This document shows positions 9,872 to 18,588 of a DNA stretch of 64,000 nucleotides, one piece after another. Both the position numbers and the translations under genes were made by a program. Position 1 is the first letter of the stretch. The number at the start of each line of letters is the position of its first letter. Source of the stretch: Nitrobacter winogradskyi (lineage in GTDB: Bacteria > Pseudomonadota > Alphaproteobacteria > Rhizobiales > Xanthobacteraceae); NCBI RefSeq assembly GCF_006539545.1, contig NZ_BJNF01000042.1, positions 51,562 to 115,561 on the forward strand. The letters run 5' to 3'. The notes below the pieces were generated by a model, which was not told the origin of the DNA, did no database searches, and saw only the letters and a program-made list of their open reading frames with translations.

Positions 9872-11854
9872 TTACAATTCCATGTTGTCGCCAGGATCGA
9901 GCGAGACCTGTTGCGCGATGTCCTGCATCTGACGGACCATTTGCCGATTGCGTACCGCGTCGTCCTCGTCGGTGTCGTCGGGTGGCTCGAATTCGTTCTC
10001 GATCGGCTTTTTCTTTTCCACCGGCTTTACGCGATGGAGTTCGTGTTGCAGCCGGCGTTCGGACTGCGTCGGGTCGCCGTCGTCGGATCGGTTGCCCGGT
10101 TGCGATTCATCCGGCTCCGGTCGCGCGGGAACAGGCAGGCTGCTCCAGTCATCGGACCGTGGTTGCTCAGGAGTGGACAAGGCCGGCGGCGGCAGCACGC
10201 GCTCCTTGAAACGGACGTCCTCATAGTAGCGCGCCTTCTTCGCGCGGATCGGAGGGACGCCTGCCACCATGACGATCTCATCGCCGGGTGGGAGTTGCAT
10301 GATTTCTCCGGGCGTCAACAACTGGCGAGCGGTTTCGGAGCGCGACACCATGAGGTGTCCAAGCCAGGGCGACAAGCGGTGGCCGGCATAGTTTTTCATC
10401 GCCCTCATTTCGGTGGCGGTGCCGAGCGCGTCGCTGACTCTCTTGGCCGTCCTTTCGTCGTTCGTCGAGAACGCAACCCTTATATGGCAGTTATCGAGGA
10501 TGCTGTTGTTCGGCCCATAGGCTTTCTCGATCTGGTTCAGGCTCTGCGCGATCAGGATGCTCTTCAATCCGTAGCCCGCCATGAAGGCCAATGCGGTCTC
10601 AAAGAAGTCGAGTCTCCCCAGCGCGGGAAATTCATCCAGCATCAGCAGCAGGCGATGCCGGCCGGCATTCGCCTGCAAGTCCTCGGTCAAGCGACGGCCG
10701 ACCTGATTGAGCAGCAAGCGCATCAGCGGCTTGGTGCGATTGATGTCTGATGGTGGGACAACGAGATAGAGAGTGGCAGGCTTTTCGTTGCCGACGATGT
10801 CCTTGATCCGCCAGTCGCAGCGTCGCGTCACCTGCGCGACGACTGGATCGCGGTATAATCCAAGGAACGACATGGCGGTGGAGAGCACGCCGGATCGCTC
10901 GTTGTCGGATTTGTTTCGCAACTCGCGCGCGGCGCTGGCGACGACGGGATGCGGTCCTGCCGCGCCAAGATGCGCGGTCTTCATCATGGCGCGCAAGGTC
11001 GACTCGATCGGACGTTTCGGATCGGAGAGAAAGTTCGCGACCCCGGCCAGGGTCTTGTCGCTCTCGGCATAAAGCACATGCAGGATTGCGCCGACCAGGA
11101 GCGAGTGACTCGTTTTCTCCCAATGGTTCCGCTTGTCGAGAGACCCTTCGGGATCGACGAGGATGTCCGCGATGTTCTGGACGTCCCGCACCTCCCATTC
11201 GCCGCGGCGGACTTCGAGCAGCGGGTTGTAGGCGGAGGAGTTCGGATTGGTCGGATCGAACAGCAACACCCGGCCATGCTGCGACCGGAATCCGGCCGTG
11301 AGCTGCCAGTTCTCGCCCTTGATGTCGTGAACGATGGCCGAACCCGGCCAGGTCAGGAGCGAGGGCACCACAAGGCCGACGCCCTTGCCGGATCGCGTCG
11401 GTGCGAAGCATAGGACGTGCTCCGGTCCATCATGGCGTAGATAGTCACGCTCATAGCGGCCGAGCACCACGCCGTCCGGATCGAGGAGTCCAGCGGCCTC
11501 CACCTCCTTCTTCTCGGCCCAGCGTGCCGAGCCATAGGTGGCGACGTTCCTGGTCTCTCTCGCGCGCGAGACCGACATTCCTATCGCGACGACGATGGCG
11601 ATGATCCCGCCCGATGCCGCGATGATCCCGCCCGTGGCGAAGACCTCGGGCGCATAGGCATCGTAGAAATACCACCACCACATGATCGCGGCGGGAAAGT
11701 AGATCGGCAGGCCAAAGAGTGTGAACCACGGATGGCCAAGCTGCGCCTGATAGCCAAGGCTCCAGGCGACGTATTGCGTGGCGCTCCAGGTGGTGACGAG
11801 GATGATGAGGAAGACGACCGTGATCGATCCCCAAAGGATTTTGGTTCCTGACAT
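9872..11854 (-). CDS. traG: Conjugative coupling protein TraG/VirD4
   Basis: 660 residues, an inner-membrane ATPase that brings the relaxase-DNA complex to the type IV secretion channel. The N-terminus has hydrophobic segments near 10-28, 38-58 and 75-95. The ATPase domain has Walker A in FAPTRSGKGVGLVVPS (~150) and Walker B in LLMLDEFPALGRL (~405), followed by the family signature LKSILIAQSLNQIEKAYG. The C-terminus is charged and Pro-rich, probably flexible. A strong AAAGGAG precedes the ATG at 11854, 15 bp after the relaxase stop, so it is in an operon with the relaxase. Length is normal for the family. Confidence 0.95.
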   Translation of the reverse strand: MSGTKILWGSITVVFLIILVTTWSATQYVAWSLGYQAQLGHPWFTLFGLPIYFPAAIMWWWYFYDAYAPEVFATGGIIAASGGIIAIVVAIGMSVSRARETRNVATYGSARWAEKKEVEAAGLLDPDGVVLGRYERDYLRHDGPEHVLCFAPTRSGKGVGLVVPSLLTWPGSAIVHDIKGENWQLTAGFRSQHGRVLLFDPTNPNSSAYNPLLEVRRGEWEVRDVQNIADILVDPEGSLDKRNHWEKTSHSLLVGAILHVLYAESDKTLAGVANFLSDPKRPIESTLRAMMKTAHLGAAGPHPVVASAARELRNKSDNERSGVLSTAMSFLGLYRDPVVAQVTRRCDWRIKDIVGNEKPATLYLVVPPSDINRTKPLMRLLLNQVGRRLTEDLQANAGRHRLLLMLDEFPALGRLDFFETALAFMAGYGLKSILIAQSLNQIEKAYGPNNSILDNCHIRVAFSTNDERTAKRVSDALGTATEMRAMKNYAGHRLSPWLGHLMVSRSETARQLLTPGEIMQLPPGDEIVMVAGVPPIRAKKARYYEDVRFKERVLPPPALSTPEQPRSDDWSSLPVPARPEPDESQPGNRSDDGDPTQSERRLQHELHRVKPVEKKKPIENEFEPPDDTDEDDAVRNRQMVRQMQDIAQQVSLDPGDNMEL

Positions 11855-11869
11855 GATGAGGACTCCTTT

Positions 11870-13609
11870 CTAGAGGCCGAGCCCCCGCTTGCGGCCGAAA
11901 TCCCATTCGACGCCACCGTCGTCGCGGGCGACGCCGGAGACATGGCGGCCGAGTTGCTTTTCGAGGGATGGCGACCAGGGCACGAGCTGGAAGCCGAGGC
12001 CGTCGTCGATCATGCCAAAGCGACCGGAGGCGAGCGTGAATCGCTGGCGATAAGCGCCTGCGATATATTTGCCGCTGCCGGCCCGGTTGAACGACAGGCC
12101 GGTCTCAGTCGCGAGCTTCTTGCCGAGCGCGCCTATCTCGCGGTCTCGCAGCGTGTTGAGCAGCCGGCGCGCGAAAACGGCGCGGCCGTTCTGCCGCTCC
12201 GCCAAGCCTTCGCCGATCAGACGTTCGACGCGCTGCTCCATCGCCTGACGCACCTCGGCGCCGAAGCCACCTTGCGAAAGCGCGATGGGTTCACGAACGA
12301 CGGCCTGGCGATCGAGCCACGTCGCGCCAGTCGCAGTCACCTGCGCCTGCACATCGAGATCGGAGCGGACGGCGAGTGCGACACGACGCTCGCCACGCGC
12401 GTTCTCATAGGTGCGCAGTTCGACGATCGAGCCGGGCCGGCTATCGCCGGCCGCGTCGAGATGCGGGAGCTTGATGTGATGAGTGCGGCCGTCCACGCCA
12501 TCGACCACGGCATAGGCCGTGCCTCTCAGTTCGTCGTCGAGGCCGCGTTCGATCAGACGACCGATGACGGGAACGTCGAGGCTCTCGCCTGCGAGGACGT
12601 AATTCGCCGAGCCGCGCTCGATGCCGCGTTCAGTCAGCGCGCGGTGCATCCGCTTGATGATGTCGCCGCGCTCGCCGAGTTCGCGCAGCACGGTCTCGGC
12701 TTCCGGCCTGATGAACCATTGCGAGTGGTTGATCTGTCCCGCGACGCCGAGGACTTCGAGGGTCCGCAGCCGGCCGATCTTCAATGTGTGGAATTCGTCA
12801 GGCTGCTGGCCGGCGAGCGGGGCGAGGTCGATGATTCCGGATTTGCCGGCATCACGGACGAACTGCCGGTCAAGCTGCGTCCAGCGCTCGGCCTCGATCT
12901 GACTTTCCAGGGTGCGGTGGATGTCGAAATCGGAGCGAAGCCCGAGTTCCTGCGTGATGAGATCGCGCGCACGGTCGCGCATGCCTTCCTTGATATAGTC
13001 GCGCGAGATCACGAGGTCCTGGCCGTCGTCGCGAACGCCGCGCACGATCAGATGGACATGCGGATGCTCGGTGTTCCAGTGATCCACCGCCACCCAGTCG
13101 AGCCTGGTGCCGAGATCCATTTCCATCTGGCTGACGAGATCGCGGGTGAATTGCTTGAGGTCTGTCATCTCGGGTGCGTCGTCGGGCGAGATGATGAACC
13201 GGAAATGGTGCCGGTCGTCTTTGCATCGGTCGGCGAATACGCGGGCATCGGCGTTCTCCGTCTCCGGTCCGAACAGCCGCGCCTTTTCTCCGTCGCGGGT
13301 CACGCCATCACGGCGCAGATAATCGAGATGTCTGCCGAGCGGCGCGGACCGTGCCGTGTGCCGCACGACGCGGGCTTTCACGACAGCGCCGCGCGTGCGG
13401 GAGGTGATGAGGCGGTTGGCCTGGATGCTGGCGCGCTGGCCACGCCCGAAGCGGGATCGATTGCCGGACACGATACGGCCGGACCGCGAGACACCCCCGC
13501 CTGCCTTCTTTGCGGCGGCGAGCGCCTGCGCGATGAAGGGCCGGGCTTGCTGGGCGCGGGTCGATCGGATGCGTCCCGGTCGAACGCGAAACTCGCGATC
13601 ATCGGCCAT
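11870..13609 (-). CDS. MobP/VirD2-type relaxase with DUF3363
   Basis: Starting at the ATG encoding MADDREFRVRPGRIRS (13609) gives 579 residues; an in-frame ATG five codons upstream is possible. It nicks oriT and stays linked to the transferred strand. The histidine triad is visible as DHWNTEHPHVHLIVRG (about residues 173-190), and the C-terminal half (from about 250) matches the DUF3363 region found in relaxases of this element family. The start is rich in Arg/Lys, as expected for DNA binding. A candidate oriT lies just upstream (13665-13764). The gene is apparently intact, unlike several neighbours. Confidence 0.93.
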   Translation of the reverse strand: MADDREFRVRPGRIRSTRAQQARPFIAQALAAAKKAGGGVSRSGRIVSGNRSRFGRGQRASIQANRLITSRTRGAVVKARVVRHTARSAPLGRHLDYLRRDGVTRDGEKARLFGPETENADARVFADRCKDDRHHFRFIISPDDAPEMTDLKQFTRDLVSQMEMDLGTRLDWVAVDHWNTEHPHVHLIVRGVRDDGQDLVISRDYIKEGMRDRARDLITQELGLRSDFDIHRTLESQIEAERWTQLDRQFVRDAGKSGIIDLAPLAGQQPDEFHTLKIGRLRTLEVLGVAGQINHSQWFIRPEAETVLRELGERGDIIKRMHRALTERGIERGSANYVLAGESLDVPVIGRLIERGLDDELRGTAYAVVDGVDGRTHHIKLPHLDAAGDSRPGSIVELRTYENARGERRVALAVRSDLDVQAQVTATGATWLDRQAVVREPIALSQGGFGAEVRQAMEQRVERLIGEGLAERQNGRAVFARRLLNTLRDREIGALGKKLATETGLSFNRAGSGKYIAGAYRQRFTLASGRFGMIDDGLGFQLVPWSPSLEKQLGRHVSGVARDDGGVEWDFGRKRGLGL

Positions 13610-13664
13610 GACGCGACACCGCACGGTGCAAAACAGATTGAAAATTCAAAGACGTGAGCGCGCA

Positions 13665-13764
13665 GCGCACGGTGCGCGTAAGCGCAGCACGGTGCGACGC
13701 GCACCAAAAAAATGAAGAGCAACAACCGCCCGACCGAAGCGCACCGTGCGCTCTTTTATCCTGC
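13665..13764 (+). other. oriT: Candidate oriT with inverted repeats and an IncP-like nic site
   Basis: Upstream of the relaxase lie two short palindromes, GCGCACGGTGCGC (from 13665) and AGCGCACCGTGCGCT (13738-13752). Five bases after the second is ATCCTG (13758-13763) followed by CCC. The IncP/RK2 and related MobP nic consensus is YATCCTG|Y, and here the sequence reads TATCCTGCC, with the predicted nick after G13763. Inverted repeat, spacer and nic core match the usual MobP oriT order and the adjacent relaxase is of that class. This is pattern recognition only. Confidence 0.55.
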
Positions 13765-13849
13765 CCTGATCCGGTTGTTGGGCCTGCCTCCACCCTTGGT
13801 GCTCTCCATGATACGCCAGCGCGCGCTACAAAGCGATTCACAGCTGCTG

Positions 13850-14452
13850 TCATCTATGTGTGCCCCGCTTGTTCGAGACTACGGGAATGGCGGCAAGACG
13901 TTGCGGTGATGCGCTTGTAGGATGCCGCGTTTGCTGCTGATCGGACGGAAGAGAGAACTTGAGACGCCAGGTGCGCCACGCATCAGTGACCGCTCCGCTG
14001 CCGGGAAACAGGTCGTCGAGCATGTCGTCGGGACGCGCGGCGACCACCTCGAACGCCCAATGGCAAACCGCTTCGGGCTTCGCACCAGTAAGGCCGCGCC
14101 GCAGCGTAATGCTCTCCAGAATCCAGTCCCGCATCACCAGCCGCTTGCTGACGACGGGCTTTCGCGCGGCCTTCACGATGACCGGCTCCCACGCCCACGC
14201 GACCGGGATATTGCGCTTGAACGCGGCGAAACCTTTCACCCAGGCCATCCACCGCGCGCCGGTCTGCTCGACCAGCGGCGCGAGCGTCGCGATCGAGCGC
14301 GGCGTTGCCGCGGCGTGCAATATCCAGCCGTCGTAGTCCCGCTCCAGCCGTTCGATCAGGCGCACATGATCGACCTCGCCCGCATAGTCGGGATGGTCGC
14401 GGTAGAGATGCGCGCAGCCGATATAAGGCGGGTCGGCATAGGCAATTTTCAT
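13850..14452 (-). CDS. DNA adenine-type methyltransferase of the element
   Basis: 200 residues, beginning MKIAYADPPYIGC, which holds the catalytic DPPY motif (IV) near residues 8-11. DDLFPGSGAV near 145-154 is the FxGxG S-adenosylmethionine motif (I), placed after DPPY as in beta-class enzymes. It is short and lacks an obvious target-recognition domain, so specificity may be loose or a partner may be needed. Its ATG overlaps the transglycosylase stop by four bases. Small methylases in conjugative elements are thought to protect incoming DNA from restriction; this fits the ardB and ardC genes further along. Confidence 0.75.
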   Translation of the reverse strand: MKIAYADPPYIGCAHLYRDHPDYAGEVDHVRLIERLERDYDGWILHAAATPRSIATLAPLVEQTGARWMAWVKGFAAFKRNIPVAWAWEPVIVKAARKPVVSKRLVMRDWILESITLRRGLTGAKPEAVCHWAFEVVAARPDDMLDDLFPGSGAVTDAWRTWRLKFSLPSDQQQTRHPTSASPQRLAAIPVVSNKRGTHR

Positions 14453-15168
14453 CGCCGGTCCCGCTCCGAAACGGCGGCGAACAGACCGCCGGGTTGCGGG
14501 TCGAATGACGGCGAGGCGGTCGCCCGGCTGTCGTTTGGACGCACGATAAAGAGCGGCGCACCGCGCCAGTCACGCAGCCGCAATGGGCGCCGGGCTGGCG
14601 CATCGGATGTGGCCTCACCGTCAAGGAGCGGCGCGAGCGAAGCCACATAGGCGCGTGTCTCGGCCGGTAGCGGACGGCCGGTCGCGCGATGCTCATCGTA
14701 GCGTGCCGGCCCTGCGTTGTGGGCGGCGAGCATGGCGGTGATGTCGCGATAGCGATCCCACATTTCGCGCAGATACGCAGCACCGGCGAGAATATTGTCG
14801 TGCGGATCATAAGGGTCGCGTCCGAGGCCATATCGTGAGCGAAGATCAGCCCAGGTGTCGGGCATGACCTGCATCAATCCCATCGCGCCGGCCGTTGAGA
14901 TCGCACACACATCGCCCGCGCTTTCCGCGCGCAGCACAGCGCGAATCCAGCGTTCGGGAATGCCGAACCGCTGCGAGGCTTCGGCAATGTGAGCGGCATA
15001 GGGATCGCGCGGCGACAGTCTCGCGATCGGCTTGCCCTGCGCCATCGTGACCGCCGGCATGACGCCGGCGAAGGAAAGGCCGGAAAGGAAAAGGAGAGCC
15101 ATGCGCCGGGCGGCGCAGCGCAGCCCGGACGCACTCGAATGGCCCGTCGATTGGCGGCGAGCAGGCAT
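14449..15168 (-). CDS. VirB1-like lytic transglycosylase
   Basis: 239 residues. A basic, hydrophobic N-terminus (ALLFLSGLSFAGVMPAVTMA) is a signal peptide, so it acts in the periplasm. The goose-lysozyme-like domain shows AVLRAESAGDV with catalytic Glu, AISTAGAMGLMQVMPDTW, and AAHNAGPARYDEH. It would open peptidoglycan locally for the conjugation apparatus. The C-terminal ~60 residues are Arg/Pro-rich and unassigned. Gene order (methyltransferase, transglycosylase, DUF736, TraF) is that of related alphaproteobacterial elements. Confidence 0.92.
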   Translation of the reverse strand: MPARRQSTGHSSASGLRCAARRMALLFLSGLSFAGVMPAVTMAQGKPIARLSPRDPYAAHIAEASQRFGIPERWIRAVLRAESAGDVCAISTAGAMGLMQVMPDTWADLRSRYGLGRDPYDPHDNILAGAAYLREMWDRYRDITAMLAAHNAGPARYDEHRATGRPLPAETRAYVASLAPLLDGEATSDAPARRPLRLRDWRGAPLFIVRPNDSRATASPSFDPQPGGLFAAVSERDRR

Positions 15169-15171
15169 TGC

Positions 15172-15519
15172 TTAAACCTTCTCGCCGCGATCGCGCGGAC
15201 GCGACCAGTGCAGCGACCAGGCGTTGCCTGTGTCATCATCGCGGAACAGGTTGGCCCGGATCGGCTGCGGCATTATCGGATCGTCGATCAGCAGCGCGAC
15301 ATATTCGCCCGCCTTCTCTCCGGTGCGTTTCCAGCCCGCGCCGATCTCCGGACCTGTGTTGTTGCTCATACCGTCAAAGAGGTGAACGCGATAATCTGGT
15401 GTGTTCTCCGCGTCGGACGGTTCCGTCGCGATGATGATGATGTCCTGATTCAGTAAAAGCGTCCCGAAGTGTCCGATAAAGCCGGCCTCGTCGCGCGCGA
15501 ATTGACCGATCTGCGGCAT
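15172..15519 (-). CDS. DUF736 family protein
   Basis: 115 residues, starting MPQIGQFARDEAGFIGHFGT, a clear DUF736 start, and continuing with DYRVHLFDG and GAGWKRTGEKAGEYVALLIDDP. A good AGGGAGA lies before the ATG. The family is small, soluble and found almost only in conjugative elements and plasmids of this type; its function is unknown. It ends three bases before the transglycosylase gene, in one operon. Confidence 0.93.
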   Translation of the reverse strand: MPQIGQFARDEAGFIGHFGTLLLNQDIIIIATEPSDAENTPDYRVHLFDGMSNNTGPEIGAGWKRTGEKAGEYVALLIDDPIMPQPIRANLFRDDDTGNAWSLHWSRPRDRGEKV

Positions 15520-15586
15520 GACAGTCTCCCTGGCGGTGGTGTTGAGAAAGCCATCGGCGGCACCGCTTCCGCCAATGGGGAAGCGA

Positions 15587-16135
15587 TCAGCGTGTCGGCG
15601 CCCGCCATTGAAAGCGGCCGCCGCCTTCCTCGTCGGTCCACAGCGGAACCGCTCGCCCGATGATCTGGTCGGTGGAGATCAGCCCGAAATACCTCCCGTC
15701 GAGACTGTCGCGGTGCTGCCAGTTCATCAGGAAGATTTCGCCGGTGTGGATGTGCTGGCAGCCCTGCCAGACCGGCAGATCGCGGCCGACCCGGTCGCGG
15801 TCGAGCGCGACACCGGCAATCATGCCGTCGACGGTGATGACGTGACCGATCCTGCAAACGGTCTGACCGGAGACGGCGCGCACGCGCTTGAGAAGCGGCA
15901 CGCCCTTCGGCAAATAGTCGCGATCAGCGAGAAAAGTCGCGAGCGGTTCGGGTGCATCGACGGCAACGAGATCAGTCACCTCGAACGGGCCGTCGAAGTC
16001 GATCGTATAGAAGCCGATCGGCACGCTGGCCGATGCATTCCAGATCAGTTTGATCGGCATCGGTGTGAGGCCGGGATAGCCCACTCCGAACGTCGCCGCC
16101 GCCGTACAGACGAGGAGACCGAAGCGTGTCATCAC
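15587..16135 (-). CDS. traF: TraF-type S26 signal peptidase
   Basis: 182 residues. One hydrophobic N-terminal segment anchors it in the inner membrane. The S26 serine peptidase core shows ASVPIGFY, with the nucleophilic Ser near residue 37, and GVPLLKRVRAVSGQ, with the general-base Lys near 82; later GEIFLMNWQHRDSLDGRYFG is the usual box near the C-terminus. In RP4, TraF matures and cyclises the TrbC pilin. No trbC is in the window. Its start overlaps the DUF2840 stop by four bases. Confidence 0.93.
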   Translation of the reverse strand: MMTRFGLLVCTAAATFGVGYPGLTPMPIKLIWNASASVPIGFYTIDFDGPFEVTDLVAVDAPEPLATFLADRDYLPKGVPLLKRVRAVSGQTVCRIGHVITVDGMIAGVALDRDRVGRDLPVWQGCQHIHTGEIFLMNWQHRDSLDGRYFGLISTDQIIGRAVPLWTDEEGGGRFQWRAPTR

Positions 16136-16647
16136 GTGACCCGTCGGCGCATCAGCCAGGCTTCATGGCGCGCTGGCGTGTAGGTGGAGGGCTGGTCGCC
16201 GGCGCGCAGGCGGTGATGGACATGCCGCCAATGATCGGGATCGACCTCTGCGGGATCGATGCCGATCGCTTCGATCGCGTCGATGTGCTGGAGCACGCGC
16301 TCGACTGTCGGCCAGTTCTCCGCCTTGACCAGAATCTCGCCGCCGGGACGCACGAATGGCAACGTCTGGAAGGGCTCGCCGCGGCAGACGGCGCGCGCAA
16401 TGTCGATGCGTGAAAGGATCGTGCCGTAGTCGTTCGAGGCCCAACGGACGAACGCGAACACGCTGTTCGGCGCGAAGCCGACGACGCTGCGATGCCGATC
16501 GAGAATCTGTTCGTGTATCTTATGACCGAACCTAATCCAGTGCTCGATCGCCTTCTGACGCCACGTCAGATGGACAAGCGTGGTGAATGGCGCTGGGCTG
16601 CCCGGAGACGGACGCCAGCGCGCGCGGTGTGCCGCGTTGCTGGTCAT
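16132..16647 (-). CDS. DUF2840 family protein
   Basis: With the ATG at 16647, behind AGGAGG, the protein has 171 residues. TTLVHLTWRQKAIEHWIRFG, VGFAPNSVFAFVRWASNDYG and LPFVRPGGEILVKAENWPTV are typical of DUF2840, a family confined to these mobile elements and of unknown function. An open frame extends some 60 codons upstream of this ATG but is the wrong-frame reading of the partition remnant, so the later start is preferred. The gene overlaps both neighbours by four bases, as in an intact operon. Confidence 0.9.
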   Translation of the reverse strand: MTSNAAHRARWRPSPGSPAPFTTLVHLTWRQKAIEHWIRFGHKIHEQILDRHRSVVGFAPNSVFAFVRWASNDYGTILSRIDIARAVCRGEPFQTLPFVRPGGEILVKAENWPTVERVLQHIDAIEAIGIDPAEVDPDHWRHVHHRLRAGDQPSTYTPARHEAWLMRRRVT

Positions 16648-16999
16648 GAGGACCCTCCTGACTTTTCTGGGAATTTGCAGGCAAGCTGCTCGCGCAGGAT
16701 GCGGCGCCGGTGACGCGGCGGCTGAATGCGGCCTCCTTGATGCGGCCGCGCATTGCGGGCGTGACGGCTGCGCGGCCGCCGGCTGGCGGCGCGTCACCAG
16801 CCCTGATCCAGCCGCCTGGATCGCCCGGCCGCGACGCAAAACGGCGCTTTGCTATGCCTGCCGTCATAAGGCGCCTGCGTCGTGAACCGGCAACACGGTG
16901 GCGATGCGCGCGGGCACGTTCGGCCATGGCGGTGTCGATCTCGTGCACGGTCGGACTGTCATCGCAGATGTCGGAAGCAACAAGTATCGCGACGATCAT
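16644..16999 (-). pseudogene. Remnant of a ParA plus ribbon-helix-helix partition pair
   Basis: Related elements carry a ParA-type ATPase and a short DNA-binding partner between repA and DUF2840. Here only 356 bp remain. The first codons read MIVAIL, as at a ParA start, but the Walker A (KGGVGKT-type) segment is missing and the frame passes to TVHEIDTAMAERARA, like a ParA C-terminus. Next, MTAGIAKRRFASRPGDPGGW and VTPAMRGRIKEAAFSRRV resemble the partner protein, after which a frame change is needed to read ILREQLACKFPEKSGG. The ATG overlaps the repA stop and the final TGA overlaps the DUF2840 start, so the operon junctions survive. The family assignment is inference. Confidence 0.6.
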
Positions 17000-18147
17000 G
17001 ACGCGCCTCCCGGCCTGCGGCTTCGGGGCGGCGTCCGCGTGTATGAAGTATCGTCGGCGGCAAGAGTGGATTTGCCGAGCGTCGTCTGCCGCGCAGTCGC
17101 TTGATCGTCAGATCGCTCAGGCGCGATCAGTCGTTCGGTTTCGATGTTATCAACATCGCGCGCGCGCCTCTTAAGGTTAGAGTCTGAGTTAGAGTCTAAG
17201 TTAAGGGCGCGATTTCTTCTGCGGACGCTTTGAGTTAGACGCGGTTTCGGTTCCTGTTGGCACGAGGGGCCAGTTCCGGATAGCACGTCTCGGCGGGTTC
17301 CTGATGGCACGAAGGAATCCACAGCCGGTCCACAGGGCGCAGACGGCTCGAAGGCGAGCAGCGTTCGGCCGCCGATCTCCACCTCGATGAACAGCGTGTA
17401 GCCGGGCAACGGCTGTCGACGGATGATGTCGCGCAACTCGAATGCGAAGCGCTTGAACTGGGACAGGCTGCCCGACTTCGCATGGAGATGGCGGAAGTCG
17501 AAGCGCCATCCATTGCGCTGGCGACCGCCGTGCTTGCGCACGATGCGGTAGAGCCAGCGTTCGAGGCCACCCGTCAGATCGAAGTAGGCGCGGTCGATGG
17601 TGAGGACGAGCACGTCGTCGAGCACCGCCTTGTAAAACCAGTCGGGCACGATCATCTCGATGCCGTCGCGATCGGTGCGTTCCTTCCACTCATTGATCCA
17701 CGAGAAGCGATGCCGTCGTCCTTCCGCCGGCTGGCGGATGGTGGTGCTGACGGTGGTGGACTGGAGGCGGTCCAGCGCGGCCTTGAGACGCTGGTAATCG
17801 CGCAGCGAGGTGCCGCGCCCGATGAATTTCAGAATCTCATAGGGAGTGGCGGCCATCAGCCGGGAGGTGCGCAGGCCGGCGTCGCGCGCCTCGACGATCT
17901 GGCTCGCCGCCCATATGAGAATATCAGCATCCCAGATGGTCGCCATGCCATGATCGGGCACGGCTTCGACGCGGATCGATACTTCGCCAGCGACGAAATC
18001 GATCGGCGCGATGCGGTGCGTCTTGGCGAGAGAGAAGAAGGGATAGGCCATGAGATCCTGCGCGTCTCGTGGCGCGAAGTCGCCGGGGAGTGCTCTGAAC
18101 AGGTTGAGCTGTTCGCGCTCCGACAGGGGTCGACGCCGCACCGTCAT
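16996..18147 (-). CDS. repA: Replication initiator protein A
   Basis: 383 residues. Matches the RPA replication initiator family found in alphaproteobacterial plasmids and conjugative elements: AYPFFSLAKTHRIAPIDFV, ATIWDADILIWAASQIVEA, TPYEILKFIGRGTSLRDYQR, WINEWKERTDRDGIEMIVPD and FDLTGGLERWLYRIVRKHGG. The last ~90 residues are low-complexity and divergent. It probably allows the excised circle to replicate. It follows the AlpA-like gene by 18 bp. No iteron array was noticed nearby. Confidence 0.9.
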   Translation of the reverse strand: MTVRRRPLSEREQLNLFRALPGDFAPRDAQDLMAYPFFSLAKTHRIAPIDFVAGEVSIRVEAVPDHGMATIWDADILIWAASQIVEARDAGLRTSRLMAATPYEILKFIGRGTSLRDYQRLKAALDRLQSTTVSTTIRQPAEGRRHRFSWINEWKERTDRDGIEMIVPDWFYKAVLDDVLVLTIDRAYFDLTGGLERWLYRIVRKHGGRQRNGWRFDFRHLHAKSGSLSQFKRFAFELRDIIRRQPLPGYTLFIEVEIGGRTLLAFEPSAPCGPAVDSFVPSGTRRDVLSGTGPSCQQEPKPRLTQSVRRRNRALNLDSNSDSNLKRRARDVDNIETERLIAPERSDDQATARQTTLGKSTLAADDTSYTRTPPRSRRPGGAS

Positions 18148-18165
18148 GAAGGAGGCCGGCTGCGG

Positions 18166-18447
18166 TCAGCGTGCGGAGCGACCAGCCTGCGGGCCGGATG
18201 GAAAGGTGTGGCGCTTGGCGGGCAGCACGGTGCTGCGCGGGTCGGAGGTGGACGTCACCGCGCCGCGATCGGCCCAGGTTTCGAGATCGTCGATGGCGTA
18301 GACGACACGGCCGCCGAGCTTGCGATAGGCGGGACCCGTTCCGTAGGTGCGATGTTTTTCGAGAGTTCGGGCCGAGAGGCTGAGAAACTCGGCGGCTTCC
18401 TTGGTGCGCAGGTAGCGTGGCGGCAGAACGACGGGTTCGTGTGGCAT
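18166..18447 (-). CDS. AlpA/excisionase-like helix-turn-helix protein
   Basis: 93 residues; the core RYLRTKEAAEFLSLSARTLE followed by HRTYGTGPAYRKLGGRVVY and DDLETWAD is a MerR-like winged helix of the HTH_17/AlpA type. Such proteins control excision or act as transcription factors in integrative elements. A GGAGG precedes the ATG. It is the first gene of the repA operon as far as spacing shows. Confidence 0.88.
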   Translation of the reverse strand: MPHEPVVLPPRYLRTKEAAEFLSLSARTLEKHRTYGTGPAYRKLGGRVVYAIDDLETWADRGAVTSTSDPRSTVLPAKRHTFPSGPQAGRSAR

Positions 18448-18588
18448 GGATCGGGCCTCCGTGGTGTTGCGTCGGAGCGCTGGAGATCAGCGGCGGACGG
18501 CGACCACGGTGGCGGAGGAAACGTATCAGGGAGGATGGGAAACTTGAGGTGGCTAAAATCCCCACCCCTCCAGCTTGCGACGGACCGG

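Noticed and set aside
11942..13657. 571-codon plus-strand frame
   Set aside because: It is antisense to the intact relaxase, has no recognisable domain, and arises from codon bias at high GC.
13665..13678. First palindrome as a regulator operator rather than oriT part
   Set aside because: It could be an operator, but a second similar palindrome next to a nic-like core favours oriT; not listed separately.
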